From Macrotrachela quadricornifera (lineage: Eukaryota > Rotifera > Eurotatoria > Philodinida > Philodinidae): a DNA stretch of 64,000 nucleotides. Both the position numbers and the translations under genes were made by a program. The notes beneath the pieces were generated by a model that saw only the letters and a list, made by a program, of their open reading frames with translations, was not told where the DNA came from and made no database searches. Positions 50,195-63,427 of the stretch are shown in pieces. Numbering within the stretch: the first letter of the stretch is position 1; each line of letters starts with the position of its first letter. Location: NCBI GenBank assembly GCA_022393335.1, contig JAJEKB010001371.1, positions 101,692-165,691 on the forward strand, read 5' to 3'.

Positions 50195-53100
50195 ATGCGA
50201 ACATTATACACATCAACCAAACCTCAATAGATAGATGGAAGAGTCTAATCAATAATATCGATGAGTAGTAGGACGTTGTTTATAGCTAAAAGATAAATAG
50301 AATGATAGATACTCACTCTCTTCGCTTCATGAAATAGTAGTTTAGATTGAGATTTTTATCTTTAGAAATAGAACATATGTTTTTTTTCCAATATGATGAT
50401 GATGATGATAATAATAATAATAATGATGAAGATGATGTATAATCATGAACAAATTGCGCGATCGATCGATCGCTAGACGTACATATGATGCACCACTTTT
50501 ACTACTACTACTATTTGTATGTCGCAATCACAACTACTCGTTGTTGTTGACCACCGCCTTCAATCAATGTGAACAGAAGGTAGCCATTAGACGATAGAGA
50601 GAACGAGAGAGTTGCATTCTCCTCAATTGAATGGACACGTCGATGGTTTTATTGAAATCGACAAGCAGCCAGCGGTATAGATGGTAAAAGAAAAAGAAGA
50701 AGAAAGATGATGATGAACAAGTCCTTCATCTCTTGATGTGTATGTGTATGTGTGCGTTGACCTGTTTTGACGACGCACTGACAGAAACGGCGAGAGAAGA
50801 AGAAAAAAAATCGCTTATTCACTCTCCGATCAGTGTCGCTTCCGTACGTATGGTTGAACACAGACATCTATAAAAAAAAAAAAGAGAACTGAAGAGCAAA
50901 AAAGGAACAGTATTCTTCTTTTCTCTATTGCCAAAAGATCGATCAATCGATCGACAGTGGCTTATCTCATCGTAGTATTTTTTCTTCGTCGTCGATCTAA
51001 ATAACGCGTATAGTAAAAGAGCACTAAAAAAAATAGAACAGAAAAAAGACTAAGTGAACAAGTCACGATCAATTCATCGAACTATTAGATTGTCAAAAAA
51101 AAAATCGCTCGAGAAAAAAATCTCTTTAAATGATCGAAATTACAAATATAATACATACGATAATGCGAAGATTTCCTTGAAAACGATTAAACATTTTTTC
51201 TTCTCTATAGGTACCACTTTCTTTTGTTACATTCAAGGTTTAACAATGTATGTATATACATTAACGAATATATACTCTTATTCTATTGACACATACGCAA
51301 TCGGTGTGAAAAACGATTCGCTCATAGAAAATTTTAACATATTCTATCTAATAAATTTGTTTTTTTTTTCTTTCTAATCTAAAAGAACAACAAAATTGAC
51401 ATAAACACAAATCTTAAATGACAGATATCATTGCATAATAGAACAAAATGCTTAGTAGCTAACTGGTATGCTTCTATTCTCAACCATCCGTTCACCCCCC
51501 TAAAAAAGAAGGAATTTCCTCTTTGAATGCAAATGTCACCATTCTTTTCTCCTCTCTTTCTTTCTGTATTCAACTATTAAAAAAAAAAGGAAATAGAAGA
51601 TTGTGTCATGTCAAAAAAAAAGTAACGAACGATTATTAGAAATTGTATTTGGTTGTAAATGAATGATGTAAGTTGTCAATTGAAATATATATGTATACGA
51701 AGTGATAAGCAAAAAATGGAAATGTCTGGTGTTTCGCACATATACACATATGGATAATCGGATGAGCGTTATTTGTGTATATATATATATATATGATGTA
51801 AGAATAAGAATAAGAGAAAGATATGGGTATAGTTTAATCCAAAGAGAGAAAAGAGAGATTTGGCAAACAAACAAATAAACTATGCATTTGTTCATAAATA
51901 AATACGTATGGAGTCTATAACGTAAGCAAGATGCGTTATTCAAGGTTGTTTTTTTTTTGTTGTTGTGAAAAGACAACAATAGACATTTCCACCCCCTGCA
52001 GGTCACATTCCGTTCATATCAACGATAAAAGTAAATCACAATGGCTCTCAAGTCCCATTAACTCTATGCATATGATGACGGGAAAAGTTCAGCTGTCATA
52101 TAACAATAATCAATGAGAATCTGTCGCCTTCTCATACCTTTATTCGTACATATGATATCGATTTACACATACAGGCAATAAGACAAGGAAAGAAAGAAAT
52201 TAGTCTACTTCAAGGTTATTTCAAGTGGACACATACACATACACATACATACGTTTCTTGGTCGCCAGATTGTATTGTCACTCTTAAAATAACAGATTTT
52301 TTTCAAGTGGCTATACAGGAAAAAATTTAACCGTCATTTTATTTGAACATCAAACGAAATTGGAATAACTCTTACAGGTGTTTGTTCTATTTAATTTGAT
52401 GAAACATAACTTCATAAAAAAAAAAGGGAAAATTCATTTATTCTTTATTAAAAGCTCAATCGGTCATCTATAAAGTTCTTACCCTTCAATGATCGAACAT
52501 TGATCCTATCAATTTTCCATTCACATTTGAATAATCAACAAATCTTTATATTGCTTTACTTGCTCTTTTCTTTCTTCCTTATTCAATCCTTGCGGTTATT
52601 TACTTTGTGAACAAGACAGAGGACAAGGCACGGCTCAAACTCTGAATAAAGAAGACTATAACAATAACAATAAAAAAAAAGAACGTGAATGAATGTATAT
52701 ATATATGTGTATGTATGTGTACGCGCTAGTAGGCGGGCATGAAGGCAGAAAATGATAATCGGGAAGGGGTGAATGAACTTTTCTTCGTGCTCACTATAGC
52801 TTGTAGCACCATACGAATACAACAGACCATTATGAAATATACACGCGTTTGCATGCATGTGCATGTTAGTGCAAGTGACTGAAATCTCACGAAAAGAAGA
52901 AGAAAAAAGAGAAAAGAAAATGCCTATGTATAATAGTGAGTTTATTATGCTTCTTGATCATCTTAACAACGAGTGGAATTTCAATCTAAATGATACTCTC
53001 TTATATCTATATGTCTAATACTTAAATGTAAAAGAGAGAAGAAAAAGTCATTGTACACACCTTGTCAAGGACTTACTCTTTTAGATTGATGATAAAATAT

Positions 53101-56100
53101 AGAAAGAGAAATCATTGTCCAAGATAGCATACTTCCGTACTTGATTCTAGTCATTTTCTTTCTTTTATTTACTATGTTTCATCCTGAATGACCAGCAATA
53201 TCTGACAGTATAAAAGAAGGAAGTATTCTTTTCTCTGGTCAATGTAAAAGAGTATGTTTGAAAATGATGCCTATGGGCTATTATAATTATGTCATCGGTG
53301 GTAGATTGAATACAAAAGAGAAAGGGACAAAAAAAAATCTCTATTCCTCTCTAGATTTTTTCCGATAGAGACAATGCATGCTGAGATGATGAAAAGACAT
53401 CTAGGTAATCATTATTATAAATTCGAATACAACAAGCTGATGCCGCCTTCCTGCCGTTTGTTGTTTAAGCTTGGATGCGTCTTTTTTCTATCCGATCGGT
53501 CATCTATTTGACTACCTGACTACCTATGTATATAAACTTATTGATCATAATCAATATTTTAATTATTTATCCTCAGTTGGATACGAAACAAAAAACAGGT
53601 GTCGAACTAAACTGAATGATGTTCATCATTGAGTCCTTGATCGATTACATAAGATAATCATTCATCATTCAATTTAACTAAACATGTGGAATATATACGC
53701 ATGCATCGAAATTAAAGTCAAGAAATTCAAACTTTAATATACATACACAATAAAAATGACTATGATAAAAGAAAACAGTAGCAAAAAAAAAAGAGAAAAG
53801 AAAATGAAACAAAATGACATTAGAACTTTCAATATGACGCAACTCTTTTTACTCTTTCTTTATACATCTCATAGAACAGTAAATCACTTCCACTGTTTTC
53901 TTTATGTATTATGGAACTTCTGTTCTTATTTAAGTTCGCTTTCAACCTGCTAATGGCTTCTCATACGATTTCATAATCAACAATATAACAAAAGCAACAA
54001 AAAAAAATGTCTCGCTTGACCAATGTTTTAAGAATGTGGCACGCACAATTATATACAATCGAGCCGGTAATGAAATAACTTGTCATTTTTTTTCGGTCAA
54101 AAAAAAAAGAAGAAAAAGAGTATAGAAAAAGGATCGAACAATTAATTCACTGTACGACCGACGACATTACAACGTTCGAAGAGGCAAAATATAACAATTT
54201 GCATCCTATTCAGAATAAGAGGGAAGCAAAAAACGTTCTGTGTCGGGGACAGAATGTCAAGTAATCGTCATAAGCAATACATAATCGATATGGTAGTCTC
54301 TCTCTAGAGATAGATAGTCGAAAATGCAAATAAAAACGAATAAAACTGTTCATTACACAACAGACCAAAATATAATATATATACATATAGAAATTGTTAA
54401 ACGACTGGATGATAAACATTTAGTTAATAAAAATTTATGCAAGTCTCAGAGATAAAAGACTCATTTAACGATATGTCAAAGCTCAAATTACGATTTAAAC
54501 AAGATAGACAAAATATATATTTATAAAAAATAATCGATCTAATTTTGTCTGTCTCGTTCAAATATACATTGAAAATAATTAGTTTTTCAACGAATTCCAC
54601 CCAAGAACTGATAAGAAACAAAAAAATAGTACAAAAATTTTTCTCATTGCATGTCGATAAAAGACATACAGATAATAAGTTTCAAATAATCTAATAGGAA
54701 CAATCTCTATATTAATTGGTCATCCTACCTATATCATTGCATGCAATCATCTAAAGTCGAACAGAAATAAATGAACGAGAAATGAAGTGAAAACTGATTC
54801 TTTTTCTTTTTTTTTTACCTTTTATATAGATAAATAATAAAGACATGCAATGTAAATAGGATGGAAGAATAATGCGATAAAAATACCATACTGATGAATT
54901 CGATTCAGAAAGGAATTTAACCTTGTACTATTTAAATGTATGTTCGTACATCTGGATTGATAATCGGCTTTAGTAACAATGCTTACCATCATCATCATCA
55001 TCATCATCATGACAATTTACAGATGTTGTATGACTGAAAATAATATTAATACTATTCGTAGAAGAAAATAAAAAGGTCATTGTCATGTTCTGTTTGCTCA
55101 AGAGAATATATAACAATGAATCGACTGATCCCGTATAGTTTTATATTTAGTGAAATGAACTCGAGAAAAGAATGGAATAAATAGACATTTATTTTTAACG
55201 AACTTACACATGTGCGATCGACTAACAAGCAATTAAAGATGATTAGTTGACTGATAGAGAGATAGATAGTGTGAACGACTAAGTTGACGAATAGAGACAG
55301 ACACGCACATACACGAGACATGTTCAAGAATGAATGACAACAACAACGATGAGATTTTTTTTTGTCTTTGCCTCTCTCTCTTCACGCCATTCATTCATTG
55401 TACATAGATTAACACGAATCTGTACCATTGACACTCTTCACACATTTACACACGCATATGCATATACTATACATACTATGTAAATCCTTGTGGAAATCAT
55501 CTCTATTCTCTTTGTTTGGCCAACTGTTCTAATGTATATTTCTCGTTCGATCATGCCTATCGAATTATTCAAGCTTTTATTGCATTTCTATACGGTTACG
55601 AAATATTCATTCAATCTTGTATTTCATGTGAGACCTTCGCATGTGTTAAAAGGAACAAAATTGAACCTACTATCATTACCCATCCATGCCTTTTGACTAT
55701 ATACAATATTACACTTCGATATTGATTAGAATGAAGACAGAAGCGCAAATTGTTTGTTCACACACCGAGACGAATGGAGAATTGTTAGAATGATGGAGTC
55801 GTTGTCATCATCGACGAATCATTCCTCATCGTCATTCAGACGTATCTAATTGCGAGTGATGGTGTGCTGGTACTCAACTATCCATCTTAGAATAATTACA
55901 TCATACAAGAAGAAACAACAATGAACAAAAAGAATACATATAATACATAATAATGACTCTAATAGGTTATGATGACGGATTTTCTCACCTGACCTTTTAT
56001 CTCATATAAATGAAAGCGATTTTTTTCTTTCCATTTCTATTTTCTTTTTCTTCTTAAATACTCTTATTATTCAAAACAACAGCTCTGAGATTAGCTTCTC

Positions 56101-58809
56101 ATCTTTTTCCACATATTCGAATAAAGCTAGTAAAACTCATAAAAAAAACTATCCATATACCCTCAAGGCAAACCGACAATAATTTCCGTCCTTGTTGCTC
56201 GTGCTAAAACAATTAAATGAGAAATGCATTGCTTGATTATTGTCACGCTAGTGAGAACATGCCTCGAGCGATTCAATACTCTCATTTAGTCACCATAGAG
56301 TTCGGTAGATTCAATATCATACACATGTGATTTAATATAAATAGCAAATTTATCTCTTGTTTCATTGTCGTCTACCCTGTGATCTTCTTGCCGATTGAAT
56401 ATAATGTCCGAATGTGTTAGTAATCGTTTTTTTCCGTAGGCTATATTCGATGACAATGACCTTTTGCTTAAGCAAAGTTCGTTCACATCGATATATACAT
56501 ATATATATATATACAATGTATCTATCATCATATATGCTCTTTGAACAAATAGCTTAAAAGAGAAAGCGAAGGTGAGATATATAACTGATATCAGTTGTTT
56601 TCTTTGCATAATGAATTAATTTATGTTCAAGCAAAATTCATGAATAAACATATAGTCATTCGTATTCTTTTTTTTTCTATTTGCATGATAATACAATGTG
56701 AGATTGAAAACGAAAGGATCAAAATTTCAATTATCAACCTTGATATAATGAATAAGACTATAATATAGTGTCAACAATATTTCTATCTAGAGGGAAATAC
56801 GCTTGAATAGGAAACAAAATTGATTGTTTATTTGCTATATAGACAATAAGCATGAAATTAACAAACACATTCAATTATATATTGTATATATATCTAAGTA
56901 GCTATTTCAATTATATTATTTAAGAAAGTGTTTTGATTTTGTATAATATATATATAAACAAAACAATCTTAATTAATGGAAAAATGTACACAAAATCCAA
57001 TATTCTATTTCAACAATCAAAAGATTCTTTTTCCTATTGATTACGTGGTGTATTATATTGCAATCAAAATATAAAATAAAAACACATGCATATTTAACAC
57101 TTATAACAAAGTGTGAATTGATATATATAAAAACAATTGTTTAATTTATTTTCAAATATGAAAACATGATTGTATGTATATACACTTGTGTTGTACCAAA
57201 TTTTCATTTTCTTCTCAGTTGGTGAACACAATTTAAAAATGATTTCAATTGTCTTAGAAACAAATAGATCAATGTGAGAAAAAAAAGAAGAATAATCGTG
57301 GAAAATCTTGTTTATCTATATTATATGTTGAAAGAATATGTATGATTATTTTTGCATGTATATACAAAGGATTGAATTATCACGTTTCATTTGACAATTT
57401 TTAATGTTTATTGATGTATGTTACGTGACTATATGATGATATTCGATGGTTTCATATATTTTAACAATGAAGTGATGAAGCAAAATATGATCTAATTATT
57501 GATAGAGATGACAGACAGTAGTAAATTTATATATTTTTTTTTGTAAGGTTACCTTTCTGTTTGCCTTATACATGTTTGAAAAGCAATGAATTCTTCATAT
57601 ATCATGACATATAAAAAAAGGTTCAAGCATCATTAAAGATTAAGATACGTTATTCATACGTTCAATCTTTACTATATCCATGTGAAAAATATGATCTATT
57701 GTTGTATTGTCAAGATTTAGAACTAACAATAAGTGCAAGAATCACTTGACGAGATTCATCAAAAATGTGAAGAAACATTTGTACATAGCTTTCGAGATGA
57801 AAAAAACTTAGTCTTTATTCTCTAATAGACTGCTAACTTTTAATATAGTGTCAGCTACATACTATCACTTATATTTTCGTATATACTTGTTAAGCAACTA
57901 TCGAAAGGCTTTCTTAATAAAAGATCAAGTAAATAAACTAGAAGCATGAATTTTTCAAAGTATTTTTTTTTTAAGAATATATAGATTCTTGATGATCGGA
58001 GTCTTTTACTATCGTACTAGGTATTTCTTTTCGCTTGATATTGTAAAGATAGTGTTATTTTTCTTTAATACTATTCTATTTGTATCATCTGATTATATAG
58101 TAAAAAGAATTCTATTGAGATTTTGCGATTATGACTGATATAGTTATCTACTGGTCTTATCAATTTTATTCTTAAATATAATGACTTATAAATCATTGAG
58201 AACACTCATCACATTTCTTTCATGTTTACATATATGACAAATTGTAAAAAAACAGAGAGTACAGCAACATCGTTGTTTTATGTTTATTAACATATCTGTA
58301 AAGGATACATATCGGAGTGGTTAAATTTTTTTAGAGTAATCAATCTAATGTTTTTTACATCGAAAATATATTTCATATATATATGTAGATAAAACAGAGA
58401 AATGTTCTGAATAATATATTTTCCATTGCGATTCTTTGCTAATCAAAACAGCAAAAAAGAAAAAGAAATTATAGGATGGTACTATTAAGACCTATCCTAC
58501 AATAGGTTGTATTAATAGATTATGCCGTAACTAGTTATGCAGTAGAAAAGACACATTTTTCTCCTACATCGATACACTTATTCATCCAAATTCAAAATTA
58601 GAATTGCGAAGAATACTCGAAATATTATGATTATAGTATCTATCAACTGTATCATCAACAATTGTCACCTCAGTGAATATTACACAATCAATAATAGTGC
58701 ATTGGACGAGTTGTCTCAGAGAAGCAAGCAGTCTCTAATGCGCTTAAGTTTGTTTTTACTATTCTTCATCTTCTCTTAGCCATGTCAAGTTAAGTTCAAT
58801 TATACTTTC
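48465..58809. other. About 10 kb upstream of the receptor gene, no recognisable genes
   Basis: No exon chain with protein-coding character is seen. The region is rich in simple repeats: a GA-rich block of near-identical 17-mers at 48961-49020 followed by CT-rich sequence (about 49060-49170), (AT)n at 50165-50182, ATG/AAT repeats at 50390-50430 and (CAT)8 at 54987-55010. It includes the upstream region, and possibly 5' UTR exons, of the minus-strand receptor. Open frames of 60-130 codons are low-complexity or overlap on both strands. Confidence 0.5.
48961..49170. repeat. GA-rich block followed by complementary CT-rich block
   Basis: 48961-49020 consists of purine repeats with a GAGAGAGAAAGAAACC unit seen about three times. 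49060-49170 is pyrimidine-rich with TCTTCTCTCG repeats. The two could pair as an imperfect inverted repeat or form triplex-prone DNA. Confidence 0.6.
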
Positions 58810-59440
58810 GAGATGGATGGCGGCATTGGCGAGGTCATTCAAACTGACGAATTTTTATTTTATGGAAAGCGCAACTATAATCGTGGTCGATTTCTTTCAG
58901 ATAATCTGTAAGTAGTATTAATAATAATGATAGTGCACATATTTTGACTTCAAACTCAAGTAATGAACCAGATAATGATATTGCTACTACTCATGTTAAT
59001 GTTTGTAACCATGGAACTCGCATTAAAAGTATGAATCTTTCAGATTATAATCTTTAACGTATATCTCTTTCTAAACGTGTTAGGCTCATGAATATTTAGA
59101 TTTACTCAACCATTGAATGACTCTTATGAAATATGATTTTTCCACATGGAACAGCGTGATGCTGCTACACTTCTTCCAATCATATCGAAACACGTCTATC
59201 TCAGCACAACTATCGTATCTAATCGATGTAAAGCTTATAATTATTTACAAACTACATATCACCATGATTATCAGATGATCAACTACTTGGAAAACTTTAT
59301 TAAACCAGACATCGAATGTCATGCTCAACTGATCGAATCGTTATGAGATCAAGCACAAGCAAAAATGATGTGCACATTGTGAAGTTCATCGTTATTCGGA
59401 TCTCATCCTTAAAGATATATTTGCATCAATCTTATATGAT
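58810..59440 (+). pseudogene. Decayed Merlin/ISXO2-like transposase
   Basis: Two separated blocks look like the ISXO2/IS1016-like DDE transposase of Merlin elements. Block 1 (58810-58911) reads GEVIQTDEFLFYGKRNYNRGRF, corresponding to the VEIDESxFxxRKYNRGR motif with the first catalytic Asp. Block 2 (59146-59346) holds RDAATLLPIISKHV, then SNRCKAYNYL and HAQLIES, corresponding to the RSAxTLLPII, SDxWxAY and H..QxIES motifs. The second acidic position is Asn (SNRC instead of SDxW), and stops follow at 58909 and 59344, so it is inactive. It lies between the receptor upstream region and prolidase. Confidence 0.75.
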
Positions 59441-59998
59441 ATACATAAATATTGTATGAAATAATCACTAAATGCAATTTCAATTGTAGATATATTAAAT
59501 AATAATTATTTTATACATTTGTTTTTTTATATCTTATTTATTAACTTCTTTATTTGTCACAATTAATTGATTTTTTCCCCATTCAGACAAATACTATTAC
59601 TATCAGAACATTTCTCTGTCTTATCTACATATATATATATAATCCAATTAGCTGTTGAAATACTTTTTTACATAAAAAGAAACATTTTCTGTAGAAAATA
59701 CTTCTATCAGTTTCCAGCGACATCTTTCATATTGAATGTTAAGTATTTTTTTTTCTTTTTACACAAGATTTTAGTTAGCAATATGTTTTAAAAGATGAAA
59801 ACATTTTTTTTAAAGTTAATAAAATGATAAAAGGAGGTAAATCTTATTTTCTTTCGTTGTACCTATCAGTAAACATTTTAAGTAAAAACGAACAAATAAT
59901 AAATCCTGGAAATGGATTCATATAACATACTGTTTATTTTTAAAGTTTAATATTCTACCTTTTAATATTTAGTTGTAGGATAAAAAATAAATCAAATT
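59441..59998. other. Intergenic, AT-rich, upstream of prolidase
   Basis: No gene is seen. It has a short (AT)n run near 59629-59640 and an AT-rich promoter-like stretch before 59999. A 74-codon frame here is AT-driven. Confidence 0.5.
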
Positions 59999-62028
59999 AT
60001 GACTACGTTTAGTGAATCAAAGTATTTTTGGAAAGGTGGACAAACACTTAAAGTACCAATGGAATTATTTAAATTAAACCGTCAACGTCTTTGTGAAGCA
60101 TTACGTAGTCATCGAACATTACCACAAGATTCATTTGTTCTTTTACAAGGTGGTGCAAGTGAAATGCGTTATTGTAGTGATCATGAACCATTATTTCGTC
60201 AAGAATCATTTTTCCATTGGGCATTTGGCGTTATAGAACCAGATTTTTTTGGTGCAATTAATGTTCAAAATGGTGAATCATTATTATTTATACCACGTTT
60301 ACCACCATCTTATGTTGCTTGGATGGGTAAAATAAAAGAAACAGATGAATTTAAAACAATTTATCATGTTGATCATGTTTACTATGTTGATGAATTAGAA
60401 AAAGTCTTTGATGAATTAGTTGGTACAACAAAATTAATTCTTGTATTAAATGGTTTAAATACAGATAGTGGAAAAGAATCTAAAGCAGCTCATTTTGATG
60501 GAATTGATAAATTTCATGTTGATAAAACAACATTACATCCAATTATCAGTGAATGTCGTGTTTTAAAAACAGATTTGGAATTAGATGTTATGCGATATAC
60601 TAATAAAATTAGTTCTGAAGCACATAAATTTGTTATGCTTAATATTAAAGATGGTAGGTAAAGACTAGAGGTATTTAAAGATTGATTATTTGATATATAT
60701 ATATATATATATATAATTATAGTGAAGTTTTAATAAATATATAAATAACAAAAAAAAATAGGAATAATAGAATGTTTAGAGATGAACAAACCGACATGAA
60801 AATAAGATAAAATGTAGACAAATAATAATGCTAGAATCGGCAATATGTAGGGTAATAGTTTAGTAAACTACATTTATTTACGAAAAGAATTGACAATACA
60901 TTATTCAACCTACTTCGATAGTTCTTATCCATAAAGTGCAGTAGTAAAGTATTTTGGGTTATCGCGTCCACTTTTTAGAAATATTCTACTTAATCTACCT
61001 CAGCTATAACGAAGATCAAGACTTGGAAATAATAATTGAATATGTTAAAAAAATTATGCAAAATATCAATATTGAATGATTTTCAAAATCTACAATGAAT
61101 TGTGTAAACTATGTTTTCTTTTATAGGCATGTATGAATATGAGATTGAATCATTATTTCAATATTATTGTCATCGTTATGGTGCTATGCGTCATATGTCT
61201 TATACTTGTATATGTGCAACTGGTGAAAATCCAGCTGTACTTCATTATGGTCATGCTGGTGCACCAAATGATCGTCGATTTACATCGAAAGATATGTGTT
61301 TATTTGATATGGGTGGCGAATATTGTTGTTATGCATCTGATATAACTTGTTCATTTCCTGTATCTGGTCGTTTTACAAAAGAACAACGAATTATTTATGA
61401 AGCTGTACTTGATGCTAATCGTCAAGTAATGAAAAGCGTTCGACCAGGTGTATCATGGATTGATATGCATTTATTAGCTGAACGAACACAACTTGAACAT
61501 TTAAAAGAAGCTGGTCTTATACAAGGTGATATTGATGAAATGATGAATGTTCGATTAGGTGCTTTATTTATGCCACATGGTCTTGGACATATGATTGGTA
61601 TTGATACACATGATGTTGGTGGTTATCTTGATCCTCAAACACGTTCATTATTACCTGGTTTAAAATCATTACGAACAAATCGTTCATTAAATGAACGTAT
61701 GTGTTTAACAATTGAACCAGGAATTTATTTCAATGAAGGCTTATTGAATAATGCTTATAAAAATGAAGAATTAAATAAATTTTTAATTAAAAATGAAATT
61801 GATAAATATTTACATGTTGGCGGTGTAAGAATTGAAGATAATATTGTTATAACAAAAGATGGTTGTGAATTATTAACAGTTGTTCCACGTACTTGTAATG
61901 AAATTGAAGAATGGATGAAATATAATGATCAACAAATAATTGAAAAAATTGATTATCAATTATTCGATGAATTAAATAAAAAACATCAATACAAAAATCA
62001 ATATTTATCAATAAAAAAGGACACTTAA
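59999..62028 (+). CDS. PEPD: Prolidase (Xaa-Pro dipeptidase)
   Basis: Two exons, 59999-60653 and 61127-62028, encode 518 residues (vertebrate PEPD is ~493). An N-terminal creatinase-like domain (LLQGGASEMRYCSDHEPLFRQ, FHWAFGVIEPDFFGA) is followed by the pita-bread metallopeptidase domain. All five metal ligands are visible, shifted by +3 against human PEPD: D279 and D290 (FDMGGEYCCYASDIT), H373 (PHGLGHMIGID), E415 (LTIEPGIYF) and E455 (GGVRIEDN). It cleaves Xaa-Pro dipeptides in the cytosol using Mn, in collagen and dietary peptide turnover. The single intron is 473 bp. The extra length is a Lys/Asn/Gln-rich C-terminal tail. Confidence 0.96.
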
Positions 62029-62416
62029 AGTGAAAAAATTTTTTTTTTAAATATCTACTTATGCAATCAGTCTTATTTACACATTTGTGATTTAATTATT
62101 TTTATTTCTTTTTTTTTTTTTAAATTTTCATGCATATAGTGATTCTGATCGTTTTGTTTTTAGATATAAAATATTTTAGATATATATATATAACAAGTGA
62201 ATGTTCAACAACTTTCAATCTGATGATAGAAAATAAAATAAATATATAGAAGAAAATTTAATTAATAATGTCGGAATAATTATCGAAAAAAACATTCATT
62301 ACATGTCATTTCAAGTTTAATTATTAAATATTTCTAATTTTTCAAAAATACTATTTTAAATATGATATATATGTTATATTCTAGATTGAATATTTTAATC
62401 ACTTTCAATCATCATC
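62029..62416. promoter_or_regulatory. Intergenic region upstream of RPL7A
   Basis: 388 bp between prolidase and the ribosomal protein gene, on the same strand. It must contain the prolidase 3' UTR and RPL7A promoter. It has a (TA)n run at 62181-62192; no other signal can be named. Confidence 0.4.
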
Positions 62417-63427
62417 ATGTCTCCTGTAACAGGTAGTACTAGTACAACAAAAAAAACAACAACAACCAAGACGACAACATCGTCAAAGACATCAGCATCA
62501 ACAGGCAAAACATCAAGTGGTGCATTAAAAAAAGGCAAGAAGAAAATCGCTGCTGCACCACTCAAGGCTAAAACTGAAACAAAAAAACTTGTTAATCCTT
62601 TATATGAAAAACGAGCAAAAAATTTTGGTATTGGTCAAGGTAATAATGAATAAATTATATATTTATGTAATTTTATTAAAAATTATTTTACATAGATATT
62701 CAACCAAAACGTGATTTAACACGTTTTGTTAAATGGCCACAATATATTCGTGTTCAACGTCAACGTAGTATTTTACTTAAACGTTTGAAAGTTCCACCAC
62801 CAATTAATCAATTTACTCAAACACTTGATAAACAAACATCAACACAATTGTTTAAATTACTTGAAAAATATCGTCCGGAAACTAAAGCTGAAAGAAAACT
62901 TCGTTTAAAACAACGTGCAACAGATCAAGCTAAAACCGATAAACCAGATCGACCAACAAAACGACCTAATGGTCTTCGTAGCGGAATGAATACCGTTACA
63001 ACATTAATCGAAAAAAAGAAAGCACAATTGGTAATTAAAAAAAAAAAAGAACTAAGAAAAATTATCTCTTTATTATTTTCTTTAGGTACTCATTGCTCAT
63101 GATGTTGAACCAATTGAACTTGTTCTTCATTTACCAACATTATGTCGTAAAATGGGTGTTCCATATTGTATTGTTAAAGGCAAAGCACGACTTGGTCGTC
63201 TTGTTCATTTAAAAACTTGTTCATCAGTAGCCTTAACCGATGTTAATACTGAAGATAAATCTGGTTTAGGTAAAATAATTGAAGCTGTTAAAACCAATTT
63301 TAATGATCGTTATGATGAATTACGTCGTCATTGGGGTGGTGGTGTTTTGGGTAATAAATCTCAAGCACGTATTAACCGTCTTGAACGTCTTAAAGCTCGA
63401 GAAGCAGCACATCAAAGAAATGCTTAA
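62417..63427 (+). CDS. RPL7A: 60S ribosomal protein L7a (eL8)
   Basis: Three exons, 62417-62639, 62696-63030 and 63086-63427, encode 299 residues. After an N-terminal Thr/Ser/Lys-rich extension (about 1-55) the sequence follows RPL7A closely: [54 protein letters not shown], the L7Ae/Gadd45 RNA-binding fold ([36 protein letters not shown]) and [17 protein letters not shown] at the C-terminus. It is a structural protein of the large ribosomal subunit. The N-terminal extension is longer and more Thr-rich than in vertebrates (266 residues). Confidence 0.97.

Noticed and set aside
51054..52006. Frames of 107 and 131 codons upstream of the receptor gene
   Set aside because: Contain runs of Tyr-Ile and Phe from simple repeats and no recognisable domain or exon neighbours.
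56286..56609. Minus-strand frame of 107 codons
   Set aside because: Has a (YI)n repeat from (AT)n DNA and no supporting splice signals or family resemblance.
61133..61345. Second plus-strand frame overlapping prolidase exon 2
   Set aside because: Shadow of the prolidase frame that holds all metal ligands.
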